Positions 16,807 through 24,382 of a DNA stretch of 43,135 bases are shown one piece after another. The position numbers were made by a program, and so were the translations under genes. The DNA comes from H111-94 sp034436045 (GTDB lineage Bacteria; Chloroflexota; Ktedonobacteria; Ktedonobacterales; Ktedonobacteraceae), in assembly GCA_034436045.1 (NCBI GenBank), contig DAOTVZ010000282.1, positions 1-43,135 on the forward strand, written 5' to 3'. Every line of letters starts with the position of its first letter. Within the stretch, counting starts at the first letter, position 1. The notes under the pieces were generated by a model, which saw only the letters and a program-made list of their open reading frames with translations, made no database searches and was not told the origin of the DNA.

Positions 16807-18246
16807 CTACCCAATACTACAGGCTGAGCCATTGAGCGTAAATGAGGTTGGTGGAGAATTTGTATTGCTCCAGGTAGCCTGGAACCCCGGTTCTACAGCT
16901 AATGAGCTACCTGCCGGTATAGTGCTATTTACCGATTGGTTCGTCACTGTGACGACACTACCAGTTTGCGAAAAATTGCCGTTCCATCCCAGGGTGATGG
17001 TCTGTCCATTAGCAAAAGCAAATTGCAGAGTCCAACCGTTTATAGCCTCTGTTCCAGTATTGGTAATTGTCAGGCCCGCCTGGAAGCCACCGGGCCAGGT
17101 GCTAACCACACTATACTGCACCTGACAGCTTATAGCTGGGGGTGTGGCCGTTGGAGTCATCGTGGGGGTAGGAGTGGCTGTCGGCGTTGTGCCGGGTGTG
17201 GGAGTGGGGGTGGCAGAGCCTGGATGCATCGGGTGATTCATGAAAAAGGTGTAGATGGCGTTTGTAGCACTCGGCCCGTTAGGGTCAGTGTATGAGCCGC
17301 TGCTGCTACCACCAGACCAGGCATGTCCCATACCGTTGATCTTCCAGTACTCTTCTATCTCGTTCCCGTTGTTATCATTCCATGTCTGCACAGTATAAGA
17401 GTGGCCACCAGAGCCGGGAACTTGCCCATTTGTAGTAGTCGTGGGACTACTAAAGCTGGCGTTGTAGCTGCCATTGGAGGCCAGATGATCTGTCTCCATC
17501 CACTGTTCGACCACCTGATCGCCATTGATGGGATACACAGTGTAGTCGCTCTCCCCCTGAAAGACAATCGTCGGTACGACGCGAGCCGCACTCCCCATTG
17601 CTTGATAGGCTGCCTGACCTTGCGTCGTGGGATCAGGGCCACCTTGCATCTCCGCCGTCGTGGCTGCCGTTTCTGAGGTCGCCGCCTGATACTCCAGTCC
17701 CGACGCCGAGGCAATAGCAGCAAAGATATCAGGATAGGTTGCGCCCATGATAACCGCCATAGCCGCTCCTGCCGAAAGACCGGCTACATAGACCCGATTA
17801 GTGTCGATAGTCCACTGTGAGGTTGCCTGCTCGACAGTCTGCACAATACCGGCAATAATGGCTGGCTCACCGCTACCTCGTGACTGGTCAGCAGGCTGAA
17901 ACCAGTTCCAGCATGAAAGAGAATTATAGGTACTGGTTTGCTGCGGGTACACCACAATGAATTGATCCTGGTCTGCCAGCGCATTCATCTGTGTCCCATT
18001 GGCAAAATCGGTTGGGGTTTGCGTACATCCATGCAACATGACAATTAGAGGTACGGCTTTTCCAACTTGATAGTTGGCAGGAGTATAGACATAATAGGGA
18101 CGACTTCCGGCAGGCCCATTATAGGTGTACTGCGTGAAGGTGCCACTACTGCTGGCATGAGCATGCCAACTGGACAGAAATACAACAGAACAGACACACG
18201 CCAGTGTTAGTACGAATGCGATAAGATAGCGCAAAAACCTGGACAT
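16807..18246 (-). CDS. Secreted PHB-depolymerase-family esterase with CBM2
   Basis: This 479-residue extracellular hydrolase has a Sec signal peptide (about residues 1-31, AHA-S cleavage). The alpha/beta-hydrolase domain (about 35-340) carries LHGCTQTP at the oxyanion hole, the nucleophile elbow GLSAGAAM (Ser158), GESDYTVYP (Asp234 probable acid) and GMGHAW (His308). It resembles the PHB depolymerase / feruloyl-acetylxylan esterase group. A Pro-Thr linker (about 345-371) joins a C-terminal family 2 carbohydrate-binding module (CQVQYSVVSTWPGGFQAGLT, INGWTLQFAF). The CBM suggests action on plant polysaccharide esters rather than on PHB itself. AGGAGG lies 6 nt before the ATG. Confidence 0.93.
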   Translation of the reverse strand: MSRFLRYLIAFVLTLACVCSVVFLSSWHAHASSSGTFTQYTYNGPAGSRPYYVYTPANYQVGKAVPLIVMLHGCTQTPTDFANGTQMNALADQDQFIVVYPQQTSTYNSLSCWNWFQPADQSRGSGEPAIIAGIVQTVEQATSQWTIDTNRVYVAGLSAGAAMAVIMGATYPDIFAAIASASGLEYQAATSETAATTAEMQGGPDPTTQGQAAYQAMGSAARVVPTIVFQGESDYTVYPINGDQVVEQWMETDHLASNGSYNASFSSPTTTTNGQVPGSGGHSYTVQTWNDNNGNEIEEYWKINGMGHAWSGGSSSGSYTDPNGPSATNAIYTFFMNHPMHPGSATPTPTPGTTPTATPTPTMTPTATPPAISCQVQYSVVSTWPGGFQAGLTITNTGTEAINGWTLQFAFANGQTITLGWNGNFSQTGSVVTVTNQSVNSTIPAGSSLAVEPGFQATWSNTNSPPTSFTLNGSACSIG

Positions 18247-18365
18247 AACAACCTCCTGATGGAGTACGATATGAGAGGCGCGACGAGCAACTCAATTTGA
18301 AAAAACCTCTCATCGAAACAGGGTTGTGAAGTTCTCTATGTGAACATGACACATGAGTCATGAAT

Positions 18366-18395
18366 CATATACCATATAGGCAAGCTGACTGTCAA
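18366..18395 (-). promoter_or_regulatory. Candidate promoter of the esterase gene
   Basis: On the minus strand TTGACA (18390-18395) is followed after 18 bp by TATATG (18366-18371), itself part of a repeated TATATGG-TATATG stretch. A leader of about 110 nt would precede the start codon. Confidence 0.5.
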
Positions 18396-18635
18396 GGGGG
18401 GTATCCTTGACAATCCTGATCAAGTACGCATAATAGGGATGGGTAGCAAGAAGAGATTATAAGGGCGGCTGAACAATGCATGAAAGTTCGTGAAGTTATC
18501 AAATATATCCCTTCCCGACTCAGTAGCATAACCCACGCCGAACCTTGATATCACGCCCACAAAGTTGCATATGGTGAGCCAAGTTTTCTACCATACAATA
18601 AAACTGCTCACTTGAAAAGTAATGATCCCCATACG

Positions 18636-18664
18636 TTGACAGAGAGGGCTTTATACTCTATTCT
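18636..18664 (+). promoter_or_regulatory. Candidate promoter of the intron-split YbjQ gene
   Basis: TTGACA (18636-18641) is followed after 17 bp by TATTCT (18659-18664). The predicted leader to ATG 18724 is about 50 nt. The upstream gap 18430-18630 holds no other feature I can support. Confidence 0.5.
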
Positions 18665-18723
18665 ATGGCAACTGAACGTCTCAGGCTGTTCTGACCTGAT
18701 AGTTGATGAAAGAGAGCAATTCG

Positions 18724-19071
18724 ATGGGCGAGCCACGCAACGCAATGGAGGTCAAACCCGGCTATCGCGGACGAGCCTTTACCTCAGACCTGACCGGACA
18801 GGAGTTCTGGCTAGTCGTTGATAAGGGTTTTCAGCCGCTGGGGCTGGTGCTGGGCAACTGCATCTATTCAATGGGAGCGGTACGTAACTGGCTGGCCGGC
18901 TTCAAGGGCAATTTTCAGGGTGAACTGAAAGAGTATTCACAACTGATGTATCAGGCACGCGAACTGGCGCTCAGTCGCATGCAGTTCGAGGCCGACCAAC
19001 TAGGTGCCGATGGGGTCATTGGCGTCGATATCAAAGTTGAATTCATGCATAACAACGAATGGATGGAGGTC
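18724..19071 (+). CDS. YbjQ-family (heavy-metal-binding domain) protein, 5' exon
   Basis: Residues LALSRMQFEADQLGADGVIG and the following VDIKVEF are typical of the YbjQ/DUF74 family, pentamer-forming proteins of unknown function often labelled heavy-metal-binding. The exon ends after codon GTC (19069-19071), at a group II intron 5' end GTGCG. Unspliced, translation ends 4 codons later at 19083 as VRR-stop. Joined to 21530, the protein continues EV-TAIGTAIR, which is the expected family C-terminus, giving 145 residues. ATG 18706 is an alternative in-frame start; 18724 has a GAGAG upstream. Its unspliced form lacks only the tail, so it may be partly functional. Confidence 0.85.
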
Positions 19072-19601
19072 GTGCGCCGTTAGAGGCGAATATGGAATAC
19101 CCGTGAAACACGGGAGAAGTTGGGAGCAAATGACTTCTAGGACGATGCCTTACTTAACGGGGAAACTCGAAGAGGAAAATAGCATGGCATTAAAGCGGAG
19201 AAGGCCAGAAGATATGTATGACCTGGCTCTGCAAGTCCTGTACGCATGGTGAGTGAAAAACGAACCAAAGTTCGACCTGGTGGATATCCACACCCACCGC
19301 AGCATATCTGAAGCGGTGACGCCGTAAGACATTGCAAGTTGTTCGCAATGGAAATATGCAATCAGTGACTTCGATTGCAAAAACGCTCCCTACGGCGGAG
19401 GTTCGGTAATGAACCGAGTGTGTAAGCACCGAACGTGGCACCTAAACGTACTATACGTTCCATACTCGTAACAACGGGATTGTCTACGGGACGCGAGTCC
19501 TACGACAACGGAACTCTCATAGTAGTCCGAACCGGAGAAAGCCCGGTACATGGCGAAGGGGAGTAGGTATCAGGAGTTCAGAAGATACGGAGGTATGCGT
19601 A

Positions 19602-21425
19602 ATGCAGGAAACCCAAGTATACCTGGAACTCATCCAAGAGCGAGGCAGAAAAGGTCTGCCACTGGAACGAGTCTACAGGCAGATGTTCAACAAAAACCTG
19701 TACCTCACGGCCTATGGAAAAATCTACCGCAACGCAGGAGCTATGACGCCTGGGACAACGAAAGAAACGGTGGATGGCATGTCAGAAGAGAAAATCGAAA
19801 CCATCATCGAAGCCATGCGACATGAACGGTATCGGTTTAAACCAGCCCGAAGGACGTATATCCCGAAGAAAAACGGGAGACAGCGACCTTTAGGTATGCC
19901 AACCTGGTCAGATAAATTGGTTCAGGAAGTGCTCCGCTCTATCTTGAGCGCGTACTACGAACCCCAGTTTAGCGACCATTCACACGGCTTTCGTCCAGGG
20001 CGAGGTTGCCATACTGCACTCAGGGAAATCTATTACAAGTGGCCGGGAACCAACTGGTTCATTGAGGGCGACATCTCTGCATGTTTCGACAGGTTAGATC
20101 ACGAACTTATCCTGAAAACCCTTCAGGAGAAAGTTCATGATGGAAGAATCATCCGCCTCGTCCAGCATATGCTCGATGCAGGATATATAGAAAACTGGAA
20201 ATGGCAACGAACACTGAGCGGAACGCCGCAAGGTGGGATTATCAGCCCGATTTTGTCAAACATCCTGCTCGATAAACTGGACAAATACGTAGAAACGGTC
20301 CTCATCCCAAAGTACACGAGAGGTGAAAAGAAACGGCCTAACCCAGAATACATCCAACTCCAACGGCAATACCATGCTCAGTGGAAACACGGAGACAAGG
20401 AAGAAGCCAGAAGGCTACGGAAACAATTCCAGGAACTGCCGTCAATTGACACCCAAGACCCGAATTATCGACGATTGCGTTACGTCCGATACGCTGACGA
20501 CTTTCTACTGGGGTTTATTGGTCCGAAGTCTGAAGCGGAAGAAATCAAAAAGGAAATTGGAAAGTTCCTGCAAGATGAACTCAAGCTCGAACTCTCTGAA
20601 GCCAAGACGCTCATCACCAATGCAAGGAGTGAAAAAGCGAGATTTCTGGGATATGAAATTAGCACCAGTCAAGCAGATACCAAACGGCATAAGGATAACC
20701 GCACAACGGGGACCATTAGCCGCAGAAGCATCAATGGAAGGGCTAAACTCACTATCCCAAAGGACGTAAGGGACGCATATAGCCAAAAATATATGCGAAA
20801 CGGAAAGGCAATCCATCGCTCAGAGCTGGAAAACGAGAGCGTCTTCGACATCATCACCAAATACCAGCTTGAATTTCGGGGTATTGCCAACTATTACAAG
20901 CTGGCGAGTAACATGCACACGCTCAAGTATCTGAAGTGGGTGATGGAAATATCACTCGCCAAGACGCTGGCAATGAAACTGAAATGTTCAGTAAATCAAG
21001 TGTATGAGAAATACCAGCAAGAGATAGTAGCAGGCGGAAAAACCTACAAAGGGCTACGCGTCGTCGTACCTAGAGAAGGGAGAGACCCCCTTGTGGTAAC
21101 ATGGGGAGGAATTCCGCTCATTTGGGATATGAAAGCTACCCTAGAGGACCAACCAAAGCGACTGTACGGCAATAACCGTTCGGAACTCGAAAAGCGCCTG
21201 CTGGCGCGGGAATGTGAGCATTGCGGTGCCACAGACCACATCGAGGTCCACCATATCCGCGCTCTCAAAGACCTGCAAAAATACACAGGTCGAGAGAAAC
21301 CAGAGTGGGTTAAGGCAATGGCCGCACGTAAACGCAAAACACTCGTTCTATGTCGGACCTGCCATCAAGATGTCACCTACGGGAGACCAATGAGGCGAGC
21401 CAAAGCTCAAGGAGGTCAAGAATGA
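19602..21425 (+). CDS. ltrA: Group II intron reverse transcriptase/maturase with HNH endonuclease
   Basis: This 607-residue intron-encoded protein has RT palm and finger blocks including RPLGMPTWSDKLVQEVLRSI, SHGFRPGRGCHTAL, GDISACFD, GTPQGGIISPILSN and RYADDFLLGF (active-site YADD near residue 297). The maturase X domain (GIANYYKLASNMHTLKYLKW) follows. The C-terminal HNH zinc endonuclease (CEHCGATDHIEVHHIRALKD, then LCRTCH, from about residue 537) would cut the second target strand. GGAGG lies about 8 nt before the ATG. The protein is full-length, with no internal stop or frameshift. Confidence 0.96.
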   Translation: MQETQVYLELIQERGRKGLPLERVYRQMFNKNLYLTAYGKIYRNAGAMTPGTTKETVDGMSEEKIETIIEAMRHERYRFKPARRTYIPKKNGRQRPLGMPTWSDKLVQEVLRSILSAYYEPQFSDHSHGFRPGRGCHTALREIYYKWPGTNWFIEGDISACFDRLDHELILKTLQEKVHDGRIIRLVQHMLDAGYIENWKWQRTLSGTPQGGIISPILSNILLDKLDKYVETVLIPKYTRGEKKRPNPEYIQLQRQYHAQWKHGDKEEARRLRKQFQELPSIDTQDPNYRRLRYVRYADDFLLGFIGPKSEAEEIKKEIGKFLQDELKLELSEAKTLITNARSEKARFLGYEISTSQADTKRHKDNRTTGTISRRSINGRAKLTIPKDVRDAYSQKYMRNGKAIHRSELENESVFDIITKYQLEFRGIANYYKLASNMHTLKYLKWVMEISLAKTLAMKLKCSVNQVYEKYQQEIVAGGKTYKGLRVVVPREGRDPLVVTWGGIPLIWDMKATLEDQPKRLYGNNRSELEKRLLARECEHCGATDHIEVHHIRALKDLQKYTGREKPEWVKAMAARKRKTLVLCRTCHQDVTYGRPMRRAKAQGGQE

Positions 21426-21436
21426 CACTGATGCTA

Positions 21437-21472
21437 GAGAGCCGGATGCCGGGAAACTGGCACGTCCGGTTC
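21437..21472 (+). other. Group II intron domain V
   Basis: The catalytic hairpin has the AGC triad at 21440-21442. The lower stem pairs AGCCGGA (21440-21446) with TCCGGTT (21465-21471), with one G-T wobble. A bulge (21462-21464) and an upper stem GCCGG/CTGGC capped by a GAAA tetraloop (21453-21456) complete it. All hallmarks of an active domain V are present. Confidence 0.92.
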
Positions 21473-21529
21473 GGAGGAGGGGAGTCGGAAAAGTGCCGGC
21501 AACGGCAACTCGTCGGCTTCCTATCCTAC

Positions 21530-21619
21530 ACGGCTATTGGAACGGCCATCCGCTATATCGGCAATGGGCCACATCTTCCCCCCACGGGCCAGGGCCGGGT
21601 AGTGATTCCCGTCCAGTGA
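21530..21619 (+). CDS. YbjQ-family protein, 3' exon
   Basis: After removal of the intron, codon ACG (21530-21532) joins GTC of the 5' exon without a frame change. The exon encodes TAIGTAIRYIGNGPHLPP and continues to a TGA at 21617-21619, adding 29 residues. The TAIGTAIR segment matches the C-terminal strand of YbjQ proteins, which supports this exact 3' splice site. The exon has no start of its own and is expressed only after splicing. Confidence 0.82.
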   Translation, partial: TAIGTAIRYIGNGPHLPPTGQGRVVIPVQ

Positions 21620-21684
21620 ATAACTCATAAAGCGGCATGGCACTTTTCAGGGTGTCATGCTGTATCCTCATATACGCCACTATC

Positions 21685-21693
21685 TGCTACAAT
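21685..21693 (+). promoter_or_regulatory. Extended -10 promoter before the aminotransferase operon
   Basis: TGCTACAAT (TACAAT at 21688-21693 with the upstream TG) is a good extended -10. The -35 position is weak, as is common for this type. Transcription would start about 35 nt before the coding region. Confidence 0.5.
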
Positions 21694-21735
21694 GGAGAAA
21701 AACACCAGGATAACACTGAGATGAGGTGCATGACC

Positions 21736-22914
21736 ATGCAATTTGATCTCGCGCGGGCACGGCAGGATACCCCTGGTTGTACACACGTGCTACATTTCAA
21801 TAATGCCGGGGCATCATTAATGCCACAGCCGGTGCTGGATGCCATTATCGCCCACTTGCAATTGGAGGCGCAGATAGGGGGCTACGAGGCAGCCGAGAGC
21901 GCGCATGAACAGGTCGAACACGTCTACGACGCGGTAGCAGCCCTGCTCAATTGCGCACGCGACGAGGTTGCCATCGTGGAGAACGCCACCCGCGCCTGGG
22001 ACATGGCCTTCTACTCCATCCCTTTCAAAGCTGGTGACCGCATTTTAACGGCCATGTCCGAATATGCCAGCAACTATATCGCCTACCTGCAGGTTGCACA
22101 GAAAACCGGAGCCATTGTCGAGCCAGTTCCCAACGACCAATATGGGCAGGTTTCACTCGACGCGCTGAAGCAACGCATCGACGAGCGGGTGAAACTAATC
22201 GCTATCACCCACGTGCCGACCAACGGCGGGCTGGTACAGCCAATTCAGGCTATAGGAAAGATCGCGCGGGCGACCGGTATTCCCTTCCTGGTCGATGCTT
22301 GCCAGTCGGTGGGCCAGTTGCCGCTCGACGTGCAGCAGATTGGGTGTGATATGCTCTCCGCCACCGGACGAAAATATCTGCGCGGGCCACGTGGCACCGG
22401 CTTCCTCTTCGTTCGGCGCGCCATGCTAGAGCAATTGGAACCACCATTCCTCGATCTGCATGCGGCAGAATGGGTGGCCCCCGACCGCTACGCCATTCGT
22501 TCTGACGCACGCCGTTTTGAGAACTGGGAAGCCAATTACGCGGCGAAAATCGGCCTGGGCGTTGCCATCGACTATGCCATGCAATGGGGAATGGATACCA
22601 TCTGGCGGCGTATCAAAACACTGGCCTACCAACTGCGCACACAGCTCAGTCCATTGCCGGGCGTCATCGTGCATGATCGCGGCAGCATCCAGTGCGGAAT
22701 CGTCACGTTTACTATTGAAGGTGTTGAAGCGGAAGAGATTCAGCGCCAGCTTGCCGTATATAAGATAAACGTCTCTGTCACGACACGCAGTTCAACCCTG
22801 CTCGATATGGATGCACGCAAACTCACTAGCATGGTACGCGCCTCTGTACATTACTATAATACTGAGGATGAGATTGAGCAGTTTTGCGCCAGAGTCGCAG
22901 AGCTTGCAGGTTAA
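21736..22914 (+). CDS. Class V aminotransferase (cysteine desulfurase / isopenicillin-epimerase-like)
   Basis: This PLP enzyme of about 392 residues has fold-type I class V features: FNNAGASLMPQPVLDAI at the start, the cofactor Asp in FLVDACQSVGQLPLDV, and the Schiff-base Lys in SATGRKYLRGPRGTGFL. It resembles egtE-like, csdB-like and epimerase-like members of the class, and the exact reaction is not assignable. The active-site Cys loop of true cysteine desulfurases is not evident. In-frame ATGs lie at 21721, 21730 and 21736; GAGG at 21723-21726 is best spaced (9 nt) for 21736. A cupredoxin lipoprotein gene follows after 18 nt. Confidence 0.88.
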   Translation: MQFDLARARQDTPGCTHVLHFNNAGASLMPQPVLDAIIAHLQLEAQIGGYEAAESAHEQVEHVYDAVAALLNCARDEVAIVENATRAWDMAFYSIPFKAGDRILTAMSEYASNYIAYLQVAQKTGAIVEPVPNDQYGQVSLDALKQRIDERVKLIAITHVPTNGGLVQPIQAIGKIARATGIPFLVDACQSVGQLPLDVQQIGCDMLSATGRKYLRGPRGTGFLFVRRAMLEQLEPPFLDLHAAEWVAPDRYAIRSDARRFENWEANYAAKIGLGVAIDYAMQWGMDTIWRRIKTLAYQLRTQLSPLPGVIVHDRGSIQCGIVTFTIEGVEAEEIQRQLAVYKINVSVTTRSSTLLDMDARKLTSMVRASVHYYNTEDEIEQFCARVAELAG

Positions 22915-22932
22915 TATTTGGAGAAGATCACT

Positions 22933-23409
22933 ATGAAACACAGGTTTCTATCTACAGTATCACTGTCTGCCCTGGCTCTTTGCCTTGTGCTACTGGTGGC
23001 CTGTGGCAGTAATGCAGCACCATCCACCAGCGCCGCTCCGGTAGCAACAGTAACGCAACCGACGGTACCGGCGGGCGATACACTAGTGCAGATTACGCTG
23101 CAAAACATCAAGATTCACTCATCGATGACCACCTTCAAGGTTGGTGTGCATTATTTTTTTGTCATCATCAACAAGGATAACGTGGAACACGAGTTTATGA
23201 TCTCACCGGCAGGCATGGGCGGACATATCATGTCCAGCAGTATGATGGGCGTCACCTTCGCGCTGGTCGAACACATCAAGCCGCACACTATCAGAACTCT
23301 GGCCTACACATTCCAATATCCAGAACCGGCAGGGAGCATCGAATTTGCTTGCCACTATGGCAATCATTACGCGATGGGTATGCTACTACCCGTCATTGTT
23401 GTAAAGTAG
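22933..23409 (+). CDS. Cupredoxin-domain lipoprotein, type I copper site
   Basis: This exported lipoprotein of 158 residues has a signal peptide ending LVLLVACGS (acylated Cys). Its single cupredoxin-like domain has beta strands KVGVHYFFVIINKDNVEHEF. Copper ligands are plausible at the His of VEHEF and at the Cys, His and Met of ACHYGNHYAMGM, the C-x2-3-H-M arrangement of blue copper proteins. A role in electron transfer or copper handling outside the membrane is likely. A TTG at 22918 is in frame, but GGAGAAG at 6 nt marks ATG 22933. The truncated 2'-5' RNA ligase-like gene follows within 8 nt. Confidence 0.87.
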   Translation: MKHRFLSTVSLSALALCLVLLVACGSNAAPSTSAAPVATVTQPTVPAGDTLVQITLQNIKIHSSMTTFKVGVHYFFVIINKDNVEHEFMISPAGMGGHIMSSSMMGVTFALVEHIKPHTIRTLAYTFQYPEPAGSIEFACHYGNHYAMGMLLPVIVVK

Positions 23410-23416
23410 GCATTGT

Positions 23417-23623
23417 ATGCACGCTATCGTCTCTCTGCTTGACAACACCTATTATGAGCGCGTTGAGCAACTGTGGGCGGAACTCAAACGCAAATTTGGG
23501 GTACAGGGCGTCTATGCCACGCCCTATCCCCACTTCTCATACCACATTGCATCCCATTATGATCTTGATAAGCTCCTACAAAGCTCCGTCACCTGTAACA
23601 AAAAACGGGGGAAAATTGAATAG
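23417..23623 (+). pseudogene. Truncated 2'-5' RNA ligase-family protein
   Basis: The first 56 or so residues (MHAIVSLLDNTYYERVEQLW, VYATPYPHFSYHIASHYDLD) match the N-terminus of small 2'-5' RNA ligase/phosphoesterase-like proteins, including the first conserved His (PHFSYH). The family normally runs to about 170 residues with a second HxS/T motif. Here the frame turns into a short unrelated tail (CNKKRGKIE) and stops, and no continuation is visible in other frames. Deletion of the 3' part is the simplest explanation. Confidence 0.7.
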
Positions 23624-23668
23624 ATAAGCGAGAGAGGAAAATTGACATATCTCATTATCAAAGGGGGT

Positions 23669-23704
23669 AAAGGCACAGGCTAGCTAGCTCGGTACGCCTT
23701 TTTT
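23669..23704 (+). terminator. Intrinsic terminator after the aminotransferase operon
   Basis: AAAGGC (23669-23674) pairs with GCCTTT (23696-23701), extended outward by GGGG with CCCC, and the right arm runs directly into a six-T tract (23699-23704). It is placed just after the truncated gene, closing the operon. Confidence 0.7.
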
Positions 23705-23797
23705 CCCCTTTTCCCTGTCACCATCTCCCTACGTGGTATACTTACATCAGAATCTGAAAATCATCGATCTAGCTTGCTTATGTAGAGGAGCCTGTCT

Positions 23798-24331
23798 ATG
23801 CGCTTAGAGGGAAAAACTATTGCTTATCTGGTAGCATCAGAAGTGGAAGACCTGGAATTCTGGGTACCTGTGATGCGGCTCCGCGAAGAGGGTGCACGCG
23901 TCATCGTTATTGGCCTGACGGCAGAAACCGTGCGCGGCAAACATGGCTTAGAGATGACACCCGACATCAGTATCGATGAGGCTCCGGCAGCAGATACGCT
24001 GGATGGCATTGTGATTCCTGGCGGCTGGGCACCCGACAAATTGCGCCGCAATACCAAAGTACTGCAACTGGTACGCGATATACATGCACACGGCAAAATC
24101 GTTGCTACTATCTGTCATGGCGGTTGGGTACCCATCTCGGCTGGCATCGTGCGCGGGCACAAAGCAACCGGCTCAAAGGGCATCAAGGATGATCTAACCA
24201 ATGCGGGCGCACTATGGGTAGACGAGCCAGCTTTTCGCGAAGGCAATATGGTCTGGGGACGTGTCGTCGAAGATATTCCCGCCTTCTGCCGCGAACTTGT
24301 AGCAGCTCTTGCAGAACACTCGCAATCATAA
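23798..24331 (+). CDS. DJ-1/PfpI family protein
   Basis: This 177-residue protein of the class I glutamine-amidotransferase-like fold has the nucleophile elbow ATICHGGW (Cys) with the expected Glu near the N-terminus (VASEVEDLEF). The DGIVIPGGWAPD and KGIKDDLTNAG segments are shared with PfpI/YhbO-type stress proteins, described as proteases, chaperones or deglycases. GAGGAG lies at good distance before the ATG. A -10 TATACT sits at 23738-23743. It is followed 51 nt later by metH, with a TATACT-like box in the gap. Confidence 0.9.
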   Translation: MRLEGKTIAYLVASEVEDLEFWVPVMRLREEGARVIVIGLTAETVRGKHGLEMTPDISIDEAPAADTLDGIVIPGGWAPDKLRRNTKVLQLVRDIHAHGKIVATICHGGWVPISAGIVRGHKATGSKGIKDDLTNAGALWVDEPAFREGNMVWGRVVEDIPAFCRELVAALAEHSQS

Positions 24332-24382
24332 CATTCACGAAAAAGTATACTAAAAGTTTATAGGGAAGTTGAGGGGATCCAT

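Larger units (their letters stand above)
19072..21529 (+). mobile_element. Group II intron, complete, with RT/maturase ORF
   Basis: The element begins GTGCG at 19072 and ends CTAC at 21529, as bacterial group II introns do. About 530 nt of highly structured sequence (domains I-III) precede the reverse transcriptase gene in domain IV. A canonical domain V (21437-21472) and a domain VI stem follow. Two GACCT sites (19220-19224 and 19274-19278) could act as EBS1 by pairing with AGGTC at the end of the 5' exon (19067-19071); I cannot choose between them. Reading frame, domain V and both ends are intact, so the intron is probably able to splice and move. Confidence 0.93.

Noticed and set aside
24332..24382. 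SAM or cobalamin riboswitch before metH
   Set aside because: Only about 50 nt lie between the upstream gene and metH, too short for either class.
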